Positions 1-6,964 are shown, numbered from the stretch's first letter. The stretch is DNA of 7,257 nucleotides from Chloroflexota bacterium (GCA_012800995.1 JAAZIH010000094.1:1-7257), one strand, 5' to 3'. Notes: generated from the sequence alone by a model not told the origin. A program made the numbers and translations.

Positions 1-671
1 AGGGCTTGTTTTTTATCAGCACTAAGTCGCGGGACATCATAAATAGACTGCTCGGGCAGGTCTGCATGGCACAAATCAGGGTAAGGGCAGTCCCTTGCTT
101 TCAGGCAGTGCGCGGCATTAGTGTAGTCTTCCAACTGTGCCACACGCAGGACATCAGGGCGGATGAGAAACACCTCAGACACAGCATTTTGAACCTCGCT
201 TGTGATATCTGCGAGCGTAAAAAGTTCGTCAATGGCTAACCCACCTTGCCGGCGGTAATCCTTGTTGAGATGCATCACGAAACATTTGCTTATTCGCAGC
301 TGGTTTTGCAGAATGGCGAGTTGAAAGGCGAGGTCGGGGATGTGGTCTTTCTTCACCTCGGTACTGCTTTTGACTTCAATGAGCTCGTAGGTGTCGGCCT
401 CAATGTCGTGGATGAGAAAATCAACACGAGCCTGGTAGGGCCCATCGCTAAAGCTTTGCTGGTAAAGCAGCTGGCATATGGGGCGCGATTTGACGCTTTC
501 AGTGAGATAGTCATAGGCGAGTTTTTCGACACGTTTGCCATCCTCCATTTGATGCAGGGCTAAGGGGTCAAATGGTAATTGCTCAACTGTATGCTTTAGC
601 GCCCAAAGATGGCGGGGGGCATCCAGGTAAGCGAGATAATCCGATTTGCTGATGCTTATGTTTTGGCTCAT
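1..671 (-). CDS. DUF2779-family Cas4/RecB-like PD-(D/E)XK nuclease, N-terminal part (runs off left edge)
   Basis: The frame is open from an ATG at 671 to the window edge (223 codons, no stop). A GGAGG site at 676-680 precedes the ATG. The start (SKSDYLAYLDAPRHLW, residues 8-23) matches the opening of Cas4-like domains in DUF2779 proteins. RecB-nuclease motifs follow: G45-E49 region, Asp84 in ARVDF, Glu99-x-Lys101 in IEVKSS, and Gln117 in FQLAIL. Cys189, Cys195 and Cys201 form C-x5-C-x5-C, the three C-terminal cysteines that bind an Fe-S cluster in this family. The fourth, normally N-terminal in a CP-(K/R)-x-LW motif, is Ala18 here. In full-length relatives a DUF2779 domain, thought to be RNase H/DEDD-like, follows; it would lie beyond the window. 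Role is unknown; a DNA-processing nuclease is inferred. It is transcribed divergently from gatCAB, and no cas genes or CRISPR repeats are visible. Confidence 0.8.
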   Translation of the reverse strand, partial: MSQNISISKSDYLAYLDAPRHLWALKHTVEQLPFDPLALHQMEDGKRVEKLAYDYLTESVKSRPICQLLYQQSFSDGPYQARVDFLIHDIEADTYELIEVKSSTEVKKDHIPDLAFQLAILQNQLRISKCFVMHLNKDYRRQGGLAIDELFTLADITSEVQNAVSEVFLIRPDVLRVAQLEDYTNAAHCLKARDCPYPDLCHADLPEQSIYDVPRLSADKKQA

Positions 672-686
672 GCTTCCTCCGATTAA

Positions 687-695
687 ATTATATCA
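687..695 (-). promoter_or_regulatory. Candidate extended -10 promoter for the nuclease gene
   Basis: On the minus strand the sequence reads TGATATAAT, a perfect extended -10 (TGnTATAAT). No good -35 box lies 16-18 bp upstream, which extended -10 promoters can tolerate. The predicted start of transcription near 680 leaves only about 9-10 nt of leader with the GGAGG site at its very 5' end, so the site may not be the one used. Confidence 0.4.
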
Positions 696-713
696 ATGCT
701 TGGCTTCCTACGG

Positions 714-719
714 TATAAT
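714..719 (+). promoter_or_regulatory. Candidate -10 box of the gatCAB promoter
   Basis: A perfect TATAAT stands 30 bp before the gatC start codon, giving a predicted transcription start near 726 and a leader of roughly 23 nt. The matching -35 position (around 691-696, TATCAA) is poor. The gatC ribosome site AAGGA at 738-742 sits 6 nt before the ATG. The location immediately upstream of the first gene of the operon supports the call. Confidence 0.5.
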
Positions 720-748
720 AGCTTTTCGAACAAAGACAAGGAACAGAT

Positions 749-1066
749 ATGCAATTGGAAAAAATCAGCCCAGAAGCGTTTGAGAAGATAGTGGATATGG
801 CCGCTTTCGCGCTTGAAGCCGAAGAGAAAGCCTATTTACTTGAAGAACTCAATCATCAACTGCAATCAGTGCAGGAACTATTAGACATTCCCCTCGAAGA
901 AAGCTCAAGTTCATCCCTAATCAATATCCCTCGTGTGGGTGATATGCCTCGTCGAGACGAATGGCAGGCATTCGACGTGCCTCGCGGCATCATTGAACGC
1001 GCGCCACAGCATGAAGATGGCATGATTCTGGTGCCAGAACCTGCTGGCGGAAAGGACCTGTCATGA
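749..1066 (+). CDS. gatC: Asp/Glu-tRNA(Asn/Gln) amidotransferase subunit C
   Basis: This 105-residue protein is the small subunit of the heterotrimeric GatCAB amidotransferase, which converts Glu-tRNA(Gln) to Gln-tRNA(Gln) (and, in some organisms, Asp-tRNA(Asn) to Asn-tRNA(Asn)) in the cytoplasm. GatC has no catalytic site; it wraps between GatA and GatB and stabilises them. The sequence shows the family layout: an N-terminal helical part (ISPEAFEKIVDMAAFAL, then LLEELNHQLQSVQELL), a PRRDEW segment corresponding to the usual LREDE motif near residues 68-72, and the C-terminal APQHEDGMILVPEPAG stretch that matches the typical AP-x-x-xDG-x-x-VP ending. Length is slightly above the usual 95 or so. 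Start is fixed by AAGGA at 738-742. It is first in the gatCAB operon and overlaps gatA by 4 bp (ATGA). Confidence 0.93.
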   Translation: MQLEKISPEAFEKIVDMAAFALEAEEKAYLLEELNHQLQSVQELLDIPLEESSSSSLINIPRVGDMPRRDEWQAFDVPRGIIERAPQHEDGMILVPEPAGGKDLS

Positions 1067-2658
1067 CATTTACACAACTTTCTGCCCGTGAAATTGCCCA
1101 AAAAGTACAAGCTGGTGAGCTCAAAGTTAGTGATATGCTTGAAGCCTCTCTAGCACAAATCCGCGCGGTGGATGGCGACTTTGGTAGCCTGGATGGACAG
1201 CCAACCGACCCTGAAACGGATAAAAAAGTACACGCTTTTATCTCTTTGACTGAAGAACTGGCGCATGCCCAGGCGCAGGCGGTAGAAGCCAAAGTGGCAA
1301 AGGGCGAAAATGCCGGTTTGCTGGCAGGTGTGCCTGTTTCGATTAAGGACATTTTCGCGCTTGAGAATACCGTCACCACAGCCGCATCGCGCATGCTATA
1401 TAATTACCGCGCGCCATACACGGCAACAGCAGTGCAAAAACTGATAGATGCTGGCGCGTTGATTGTTGGCAAGGTCAATTTGGATGAATTTACCTTTGGC
1501 TCCTCCAATGAGTCGAGTGCTTATCAGCCCGCGAGCAACAACCCGTGGAACACCACGTATGTACCGGGTGGATCATCAGGTGGCTCAGCTGCCGCAGTCG
1601 CCGCGGAAGAAACACCGCTTTCGCTTGGCACGGATACCGGTGGCTCCATTCGCCAGCCGGCTGCTTTTTGTGGCGTGGTCGGTTTGAAGCCCAGTTACGG
1701 GCGCGTTTCCCGGTATGGTTTGATCGCTTTTGCGTCATCGCTTGATTGCCCCGGACCCCTGGCGCGCAACGTGGAAGACGCTGCACTAATCTTGCAGGTG
1801 ATGGCAGGTGTTGATGAGCGCGATGAGAGCAGCGCGACCTTGCCCGTGCCTAACTATCTTGAGGCGCTCCAGCAGGATGTGAGGGGCATGCGTATTGGTC
1901 TATCGCCGGATTATGCCGGCATTGCCTATCCAAATCACGCAACGGGCGAATTTGAAGTTATTCCGGTACAGGATGAAATAAAGCAAGCCACGCTGGATGC
2001 GGCTGAACAACTTGCCCGCCAGGGCGCGGAAATTATCGAAAATGTGCCCATGCCGCATACGCGCTATGGCATCCCGGTTTATTTTGTGGTTTCACGCATT
2101 GAAGCCGCCTCGAACCTGAACCGCATGGATGGTGTGAAGTATGGTTATACTGTGGCAGACGCGCGCGACTTGCAAGATCTTTACACAAGAACGCGCACAG
2201 AAGGCTTTGGCTTGCAACCCAAATTGCGTATTTTGATGGGTGCCTACCTGAGCGCGACGTCGAAAAAAGTCAACTACTATCAACTTGCCAGCAAGGTGCG
2301 TGGCATGATTGGGCAGGACTTTGAGCTTGCTTTTGACCCCAAGGGAGCTTATCAGCTTGACGCGCTTTTGACCCCCACAACGCCAACAACTGCTTTCAAA
2401 CGAGCGGAAATTTTTGGCGATTCGGTTTTGATGCAATATGCTGACCAGATGACCGTCTCGGTGAACCATGCCGGTTTACCCGCCATCACCGTGCCGGCAG
2501 GCTTGGATAAGAAGAACCTACCGATCGGTATACAGTTTATCGCCAATCATTTCCAGGAAGAAACAATTTTACGTGCTGCTTATGCTTATGAGCAATCCAC
2601 ATTGGATGCAGCATGGCGCAGGGTGCGCCCGATGGCTTTGCAGGAGGTGAACGCATGA
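1063..2658 (+). CDS. gatA: Asp/Glu-tRNA(Asn/Gln) amidotransferase subunit A (glutaminase subunit)
   Basis: GatA is the amidase-signature subunit that hydrolyses glutamine and passes ammonia to GatB. The catalytic triad is visible: Lys95 in PVSIKD, cis-Ser171 in PGGSSGGSAAAVAA, and nucleophile Ser195 in DTGGSIRQPA; the 24-residue gap between the two serines is as expected. Strong GatA landmarks follow, including CGVVGLKPSYGRVSRYGL (203-220), FASSLDCPGPLARNVEDAA (223-241) and the C-terminal GLPAITVPAG (471-480) and LPIGIQFIA segments. At 531 residues it is about 45 longer than common GatA (~485). The extra length lies mainly near residues 36-53 (GDFGSLDGQPTDPETD) and 286-304 (AGIAYPNHATGEFEV), outside the catalytic core; I recall similar insertions in Chloroflexota GatA. 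AAAGGA at 1051-1056 serves the ATG, which overlaps the gatC stop. The stop overlaps gatB in the same way, so translational coupling is likely. Confidence 0.97.
   Translation: MTFTQLSAREIAQKVQAGELKVSDMLEASLAQIRAVDGDFGSLDGQPTDPETDKKVHAFISLTEELAHAQAQAVEAKVAKGENAGLLAGVPVSIKDIFALENTVTTAASRMLYNYRAPYTATAVQKLIDAGALIVGKVNLDEFTFGSSNESSAYQPASNNPWNTTYVPGGSSGGSAAAVAAEETPLSLGTDTGGSIRQPAAFCGVVGLKPSYGRVSRYGLIAFASSLDCPGPLARNVEDAALILQVMAGVDERDESSATLPVPNYLEALQQDVRGMRIGLSPDYAGIAYPNHATGEFEVIPVQDEIKQATLDAAEQLARQGAEIIENVPMPHTRYGIPVYFVVSRIEAASNLNRMDGVKYGYTVADARDLQDLYTRTRTEGFGLQPKLRILMGAYLSATSKKVNYYQLASKVRGMIGQDFELAFDPKGAYQLDALLTPTTPTTAFKRAEIFGDSVLMQYADQMTVSVNHAGLPAITVPAGLDKKNLPIGIQFIANHFQEETILRAAYAYEQSTLDAAWRRVRPMALQEVNA
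2642..2650 (+). promoter_or_regulatory. Shine-Dalgarno site that sets the gatB start
   Basis: AGGAGGTGA is a complete match to the anti-SD end of 16S rRNA, with 7 nt between AGGAGG and the ATG at 2655. It lies downstream of the earlier in-frame ATG at 2613, so it rules that longer start out. It sits inside the last codons of gatA. Confidence 0.9.
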
Positions 2659-4091
2659 AGGAATACGAAATCATCGTTGGACTTGAAACTCACATCCAAC
2701 TCAACACCGAAACGAAGATTTTCTGCGCCTGCAAAGCTGACAGCTGGGAAGCTGAACCAAACACCAATATTTGCCCGATTTGTACAGGCCAACCCGGTGT
2801 TTTGCCACGCTTAAATGCCGAGGCAGTGCAAAAAGGCGCGCTTTTGGCGGCGGCGATGCATGCTGAAATTAATCCTTGTTCAATCTTCGACCGCAAACAT
2901 TACTTTTATCCCGATTTGCCTAAAGGTTTTCAGATTACCCAACTCTTTGAGCCGATTGGCAAGGGTGGATATCTCGATTTGTACATGCCCGATGGCGAGA
3001 TAAAACGCGTGCGCATCAACAAAATGCACCTCGAGGAAGATGCCGGCAAGACCAAATTAGAACACGGTCAGCGCATGGTGGACCTCAACCGTGGTGGGGT
3101 GCCCCTGGTGGAGATGGTAACCGAGCCGGATTTGCGTTCGGGTGAGGAAGCTGCCCAATATCTCAGCCAGTTGCGCGAACTCCTGCGCTGGATTGGCGTG
3201 AGTGAGGCGGACATGGAACGCGGTCATCTGCGTTGCGATGCCAACGTTTCTATCCGCGAGAAAGGTTCAACTGCTTTTAATACCAAAACTGAGATTAAGA
3301 ACGTCAACTCGATTGACTCCGTCCGCCAGGCGATAACCCAGGAAGCCAAGCGACAGATTGAGCTGCTTGAAAGTGGTGGCAAAGTGGAGCAATATACGCT
3401 TGACTGGGACGCCGATACCGGTAAGCTGAGTATGATGCGCTCTAAAGAAGGCGAGGCGGATTATCGCTACTTCCGCGAGCCTGATCTGCAGCCGGTTATC
3501 CTGAGCGAGGAGGAAATTGAGGCGATCAAAGCGAGTTTGCCCGAATTGCCCTATGCCCGACGCAGACGCTTTGTTGAAGAATACCAATTAAGCGCATATG
3601 ATGCCGAGGTCTTGACTTCCGAGCGTGGCCTTTCGGACTATTTTGAAGAGGCTGTTGCTTTGTATGCCAAGGAGCCCAAAACAATCAGCAACTGGATGAT
3701 GAACGACATGATTCGCCTGATGAACGATACCGGCAAGAGCGCGAGGGATTTGGTGCTGAAACCAACCGCATTGGTTGAAATTGTGAAACTTCTTGACGAT
3801 GGCAAGATTAACGCCGCGACGGGTAAATCCTTATTGGTCAAGGTGGAGCAAACAGGTAAAGCGCCTGCCAGGATCGTTGAAGAAGAAGGTCTGGGACTGA
3901 TTGCCGACGCGGACAGTCTGCGAAAGCAGATTGAAACCGTATTAGCTAACGCCCCGAATGAGGTAGCCGCTTACCGCGGTGGCAAAGAAACGCTCATGGG
4001 CTGGTTCGTGGGGCAGATCATGCGCGCGACAGGCGGTAAGGCCGACCCGAAATTAACGCGCGAGATTTTGGCGGAGTTGTTGAAAGAGTAA
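2655..4091 (+). CDS. gatB: Asp/Glu-tRNA(Asn/Gln) amidotransferase subunit B
   Basis: GatB binds the misacylated tRNA, activates the side-chain carboxylate with ATP and amidates it with ammonia channelled from GatA. From the RBS-supported ATG the product is 478 residues, the usual family size, and begins MKEYEIIVGLETHIQL, matching the conserved GLE-x-H-x-QL opening. Zinc-binding cysteines are Cys24, Cys26, Cys40 and Cys43 (FCAC...CPIC). Other hallmarks are KHYFYPDLPKGFQITQ (81-96), HLEEDAGK (125-132), LNRGGVPLVEMVTEPD (144-159) with Glu153, RCDANVSIR and TKTEIKNVNS. The C-terminal part (SNWMMNDMIRLMN through FVGQIMRATGGKADPKL) is the YqeY-like helical tail domain that contacts tRNA. It is the last gene of the operon. 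The presence of all three subunits implies an indirect route to Gln-tRNA and/or Asn-tRNA; which one cannot be decided from this window. Confidence 0.97.
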   Translation: MKEYEIIVGLETHIQLNTETKIFCACKADSWEAEPNTNICPICTGQPGVLPRLNAEAVQKGALLAAAMHAEINPCSIFDRKHYFYPDLPKGFQITQLFEPIGKGGYLDLYMPDGEIKRVRINKMHLEEDAGKTKLEHGQRMVDLNRGGVPLVEMVTEPDLRSGEEAAQYLSQLRELLRWIGVSEADMERGHLRCDANVSIREKGSTAFNTKTEIKNVNSIDSVRQAITQEAKRQIELLESGGKVEQYTLDWDADTGKLSMMRSKEGEADYRYFREPDLQPVILSEEEIEAIKASLPELPYARRRRFVEEYQLSAYDAEVLTSERGLSDYFEEAVALYAKEPKTISNWMMNDMIRLMNDTGKSARDLVLKPTALVEIVKLLDDGKINAATGKSLLVKVEQTGKAPARIVEEEGLGLIADADSLRKQIETVLANAPNEVAAYRGGKETLMGWFVGQIMRATGGKADPKLTREILAELLKE

Positions 4092-4116
4092 TTGCCTTCC
4101 ATTTTCACGAATCAAT

Positions 4117-4150
4117 AAGGCTTACTGCACTTACGCAATAAGCCTTTTTT
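4117..4150 (+). terminator. Rho-independent terminator of gatCAB
   Basis: AAGGCTTA (4117-4124) pairs with TAAGCCTT (4139-4146). After a C/A mismatch the stem continues with TGC (4126-4128) and GCA (4135-4137), closing a 6-nt loop. The right arm runs into six T residues (4145-4150). It lies 25 bp after the gatB stop and 21 bp before the stop of the convergent gene. Read on the minus strand the hairpin is followed by ATTGATT, a weak T tract, so termination from that side would be less efficient. Confidence 0.88.
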
Positions 4151-4171
4151 GTTGATAATTTTCAGAGAGCT

Positions 4172-6409
4172 TTAGTTTTGTAGTTGTATATCCACCAGAC
4201 CACCATCTACTCCATTCAGTCGCATGAAGCTGCAATCATTTAGATTGAGCACGAAGTTTTCATAAGTGCCGGAAACATAGGATATTGAAAGCGCGATATG
4301 GGTATTATCCAGCCAGATGTGTTTAACGACGTGGGCATCATCCAGTAGCAGCCGTTCCGTCTCTCCATCCAGGCTCACCAGGTAAAGACTGGAGTTATCC
4401 ACGCCACGGTAGCTCAGCCATTCTCCATCGGGCGAAATCTGCGGATCAAGGAATTTGATTGTGCTGTTTTGAATGGTGAAGAGCTCTTTGCTTTCTTTAC
4501 TTTCAATATCATAAGCCATCACCTTCCATGAAGAGCTATTAAACCAGGGCAGCGTGAAAAAAATCGTGCGGCTGTCGGATGACCATCCTGCAATCATCGC
4601 GTAACCCAGTTCGCTGATGGAGCTTGCTTCGGTTCCATCCACTTTAGCGAAAGCTGGTGCGTTAATGACATCACCATCACCCCGGACGTAAGCAATATAG
4701 TTTCCATCGGGTGACCACATGCTATCACTACCTATGATACCAGCGAGTATCTGTTTATGATTATCGCCAAGCTTGTGTAGCGTGTAACCTTCTGTGTCAG
4801 TCGGGTAGAGCACTTGTGTGCCATCCGGACTGATGGATCCCCTAACTGAATTATCTGAGAGGACGACGCTTTCTGCAGCCTGAGAATCACGATAAATCAG
4901 CTCATATTTGGCCGGGTCGCCACTTATTTGGCGGTAGAGGACGGAATAAGCCTGGCTAAAGACTGGCAAATCGCTTCTTGTGAGGTCCAAGGGTAAGGAT
5001 GGGCAGGTGTGCATTGCCATTTCAGGGTAGGGCGCGTGGGCTGTGGCAGGTTGCCAAATACCGCTGAAAACCATAGCGTCTTGAGCAAAAACCGGATTGG
5101 TGAAAAGGATTTCAAGATTCCCTTTGGGCATGGTCTCAAAAATAAAGCTTCTTTCGAAAGACATAGAGCTGTCAGGGGCATCCGAATGACCACCACCGCC
5201 ACCACCAGAAACCTGTAAATCAGGAAATTCGATATTAAGGTCAATCAGCCCATTCGTCGCGGTAAAGAAAAGCTTTAAGCGATTTGGCACCATGTACTGC
5301 AGCTTGTTTATGGTGACTTCAGCTTCACCGAGGCTTAGTGTCTGCTGGAACTCCCATATTTGTTCGCTTTGTGGATTCGCGCCAAGATCAACCGCCCATC
5401 GTGCAGGTTCAAACGTGCTTTGGTCAGCCTTTGGTAGCATGCTAAAGCTGACGGTCAACGGGAAGCTAAGCCCTTCGCTGTCAAACTCAAAACCCCATGC
5501 GTAAAATTGATGTTCTGCAGGGATGCTTTGCATCAGATCGGCAGCTTGCTGGCTGAGTCTGGTCGGGACTTCAATGCCGTTTGAATCGATCAGTTTCGGA
5601 TTTATCGGGCCAAGAGCGATGTTGAGGTCTGTTTCGACCCAACCGGTCATGATGTAACCTTTGGGTGTCTCGACTACGGTATGAATCTGTAATGCGGTTA
5701 TGTTTTCCGCGTTATCAGGTGCTTGGTCTGATTGATTCCAGACCCGAGGCTCAGGGAGCACTACCGGCATGGTCACCAAATCATCAGCGACTTTGAGGGT
5801 AAAGGGAATTTGCCAGTTGGAAGACGTTTTGGTGGTGTCTGTGCCTGGGATACATGAAAGATGGAGCACAAGCTGGTTAATATCTTTAGGCACAGCTTCA
5901 TAATAGCCATCTGAAAAGGCCAGGTTTGTGCCATCGGGAAGCTTCAAGCTTGGTTCAAAATGGCAGCCCGGATCGCTTTCGTGGTCAGGAAAATGCTGGT
6001 TGGTTAGTCCAAAGACCTGGTAATCCACGTAGGTTTTATCGGAGCTTGCTACAGCTTTCGACACTTCCACAGTGATTCCGTCCAAAGTCTGAGAAGCGGG
6101 TTCCGCCAACACGCGCAAAGAGGAAGTGTCATCAGACACCAAACCAATCCCGGGAATAAAACCTAACCAGGATTGAATTTGTGCCAGCACTTTTTGAGGG
6201 CCAAGGGCAAAAACAACGATGGCTAATATGGTAACAATAGCAAGCGCATATGCCCATGAGCGGGATGGATGGAAGCGTTGACGCGGTTTTATTTTTTGTG
6301 TATGAAGCTGAGTTCGTAAAGTCTGGGCAAGACTTTTTTCGAACTCAGGCGAGGGTTCTGGTAATGCGAAAGAAGATTGGATGGCTTCTTCTATTTTTTG
6401 CGTTTTCAT
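4172..6409 (-). CDS. Probable membrane anti-sigma factor with extracytoplasmic TolB/PD40-like beta-propeller
   Basis: A 745-residue single-pass protein encoded 4 bp after the ECF sigma gene, so most likely its cognate regulator; this is inferred from context. Residues 1-50 are cytoplasmic and hold a short helical motif (PEPSPEFEKSLAQTLRTQL, 17-35); there is no HxxxCxxC zinc anti-sigma motif. A membrane helix spans about 52-70 (WAYALAIVTILAIVVFALG). Residues 71-400 form beta-rich extracytoplasmic modules resembling DUF4179-type sigma-associated proteins. A six-glycine run (402-407) follows. The C-terminal part carries PD40/TolB signatures: ISPDGTQVLYP (526-536), WSPDGNYIAY (565-574), WSSDSRTIFF (609-618), ISPDGEWLSY (658-667), and a weaker IWLDNTHIAL (698-707). 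All four cysteines (149, 186, 469, 726) lie outside the membrane. The ATG at 6409 has GGAG at 6417-6420; an upstream in-frame ATG at 6478 would extend it 23 residues into the sigma gene and lacks such support. The ligand or signal is unknown. Confidence 0.72.
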   Translation of the reverse strand: MKTQKIEEAIQSSFALPEPSPEFEKSLAQTLRTQLHTQKIKPRQRFHPSRSWAYALAIVTILAIVVFALGPQKVLAQIQSWLGFIPGIGLVSDDTSSLRVLAEPASQTLDGITVEVSKAVASSDKTYVDYQVFGLTNQHFPDHESDPGCHFEPSLKLPDGTNLAFSDGYYEAVPKDINQLVLHLSCIPGTDTTKTSSNWQIPFTLKVADDLVTMPVVLPEPRVWNQSDQAPDNAENITALQIHTVVETPKGYIMTGWVETDLNIALGPINPKLIDSNGIEVPTRLSQQAADLMQSIPAEHQFYAWGFEFDSEGLSFPLTVSFSMLPKADQSTFEPARWAVDLGANPQSEQIWEFQQTLSLGEAEVTINKLQYMVPNRLKLFFTATNGLIDLNIEFPDLQVSGGGGGGHSDAPDSSMSFERSFIFETMPKGNLEILFTNPVFAQDAMVFSGIWQPATAHAPYPEMAMHTCPSLPLDLTRSDLPVFSQAYSVLYRQISGDPAKYELIYRDSQAAESVVLSDNSVRGSISPDGTQVLYPTDTEGYTLHKLGDNHKQILAGIIGSDSMWSPDGNYIAYVRGDGDVINAPAFAKVDGTEASSISELGYAMIAGWSSDSRTIFFTLPWFNSSSWKVMAYDIESKESKELFTIQNSTIKFLDPQISPDGEWLSYRGVDNSSLYLVSLDGETERLLLDDAHVVKHIWLDNTHIALSISYVSGTYENFVLNLNDCSFMRLNGVDGGLVDIQLQN
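5189..5206 (-). repeat. Short GGT/GGC triplet run encoding six glycines
   Basis: Six consecutive glycine codons (GGT GGT GGC GGT GGT GGT on the coding strand) encode residues 402-407 of the anti-sigma-like protein. They lie between its beta-rich middle region and the region leading to the propeller. It probably forms a flexible linker or loop, and being a simple triplet repeat it may vary in length between strains. Confidence 0.6.
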
Positions 6410-6413
6410 TGTA

Positions 6414-6920
6414 TTACTCCACCTGGGCTTGAAGGCGCTCCAGGAGCCGATAATAAGATTTTTTAACATTGTTCTCATTGCTTTTTAGCAGGATGGCTAT
6501 TTCTTTAAAGGTCAAGCTGGCAACCAGTTTTAGGCGCAGCAGTTCCTGTTCAGCAGGTTTAAGCCTGGCGAAAAGCTGTTGCACCAAAACCCGTTGGTCC
6601 TGGTTATTGTTTCCTGCTTGTTCTTGTAAGGGCAGCGCTGCTATTTCCTCATCAAGTTCGAGCGTTGGTTGGCGTTTGAGCCTTCGGAAATGGTCATTCG
6701 CCTTGTTGCGGGCGATGGTAAACAGCCATGGCTTGAATTTGTCGGCTGATTTGAGGCGATTGAGTGATTCAAACGCGCTGATAAAAGTTTCGGAACTCAG
6801 GTCTTCTGCCAGGTGAATGTCTTGCACACGGCTAAACAAGTATTGAAAGAGCGGTCGCAGATTTTCGCGGTAGAGCTTGTCAAAGGATTGCTCTAAATCG
6901 AGGGGATTGCTTCTTGTCAT
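6414..6920 (-). CDS. ECF-type RNA polymerase sigma factor (sigma-70 family)
   Basis: From the ATG at 6920 the product is 168 residues, the normal ECF size. Residues 13-80 form sigma region 2: FDKLYRENLRPLFQYLFSRV, then DIHLAEDLSSETFISAF (the DAEDL/Q-x-TF-like core helix that binds polymerase) and KFKPWLFTIARNKANDHFRR (-10 recognition). A polar linker (81-108) leads to region 4 (about 109-165), where LTFKEIAILLKSNENNVKKSYYRLLERL is the helix-turn-helix that reads the -35 element. AGGTGA at 6925-6930, 4 nt before the ATG, supports this start; the same spacing is seen at gatB. A longer form from GTG at 6980 would add 20 residues with no counterpart in the family and would begin at about the predicted transcription start. 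The stop codon TAA lies within the leader of the downstream membrane protein, pointing to co-transcription and coupled translation. The target regulon is unknown. Confidence 0.9.
   Translation of the reverse strand: MTRSNPLDLEQSFDKLYRENLRPLFQYLFSRVQDIHLAEDLSSETFISAFESLNRLKSADKFKPWLFTIARNKANDHFRRLKRQPTLELDEEIAALPLQEQAGNNNQDQRVLVQQLFARLKPAEQELLRLKLVASLTFKEIAILLKSNENNVKKSYYRLLERLQAQVE
6417..6420 (-). promoter_or_regulatory. Ribosome binding site of the anti-sigma-like gene
   Basis: GGAG on the minus strand lies 7 nt before the ATG at 6409 and abuts the sigma-factor stop codon (6414-6416). This is what selects 6409 rather than the upstream ATG at 6478. Confidence 0.75.
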
Positions 6921-6924
6921 CTGT

Positions 6925-6930
6925 TCACCT
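6925..6930 (-). promoter_or_regulatory. Ribosome binding site that sets the sigma-factor start
   Basis: AGGTGA on the minus strand is followed by ACAG and the ATG at 6920. It overlaps by two bases the TAG (6929-6931) of a tiny upstream reading frame, which would allow coupled translation if that frame is used. Confidence 0.75.
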
Positions 6931-6964
6931 ATGGCTGAGCCTTTGCTCTCATTGTATCTTTCAT
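6929..6964 (-). CDS. Possible 11-codon leader ORF before the sigma gene
   Basis: ATG at 6964 opens a frame encoding MKDTMRAKAQP and ends at TAG (6929-6931). AAGGAA at 6969-6974 sits 4 nt upstream, so a ribosome could load here. The frame differs from that of the sigma factor, and its stop overlaps the sigma ribosome site. No run of regulatory codons (such as repeated Trp or His) is present. It may be a chance frame; its main support is the SD-like site and the stop/SD overlap. Confidence 0.25.
   Translation of the reverse strand: MKDTMRAKAQP

Noticed and set aside
6..563. Plus-strand open frames opposite the left-edge nuclease (6-239 and 246-563)
   Set aside because: They lie antisense to a continuous minus-strand frame with clear nuclease motifs, have no ribosome sites, and their products match nothing recognisable.
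1..671. CRISPR-associated Cas4 at a CRISPR locus
   Set aside because: The domain layout fits DUF2779 proteins better than stand-alone Cas4, and neither repeats nor other cas genes are visible.
990..1394. 134-codon minus-strand frame opposite gatC/gatA
   Set aside because: It is a shadow of gatA; the plus-strand frame carries conserved GatA sequence throughout and no promoter or RBS supports the antisense frame.
6410..6478. Longer start (ATG at 6478) for the anti-sigma-like protein
   Set aside because: The extra 23 residues read the sigma-factor 3' end in another frame and lack a ribosome site, whereas ATG 6409 has GGAG at proper spacing.
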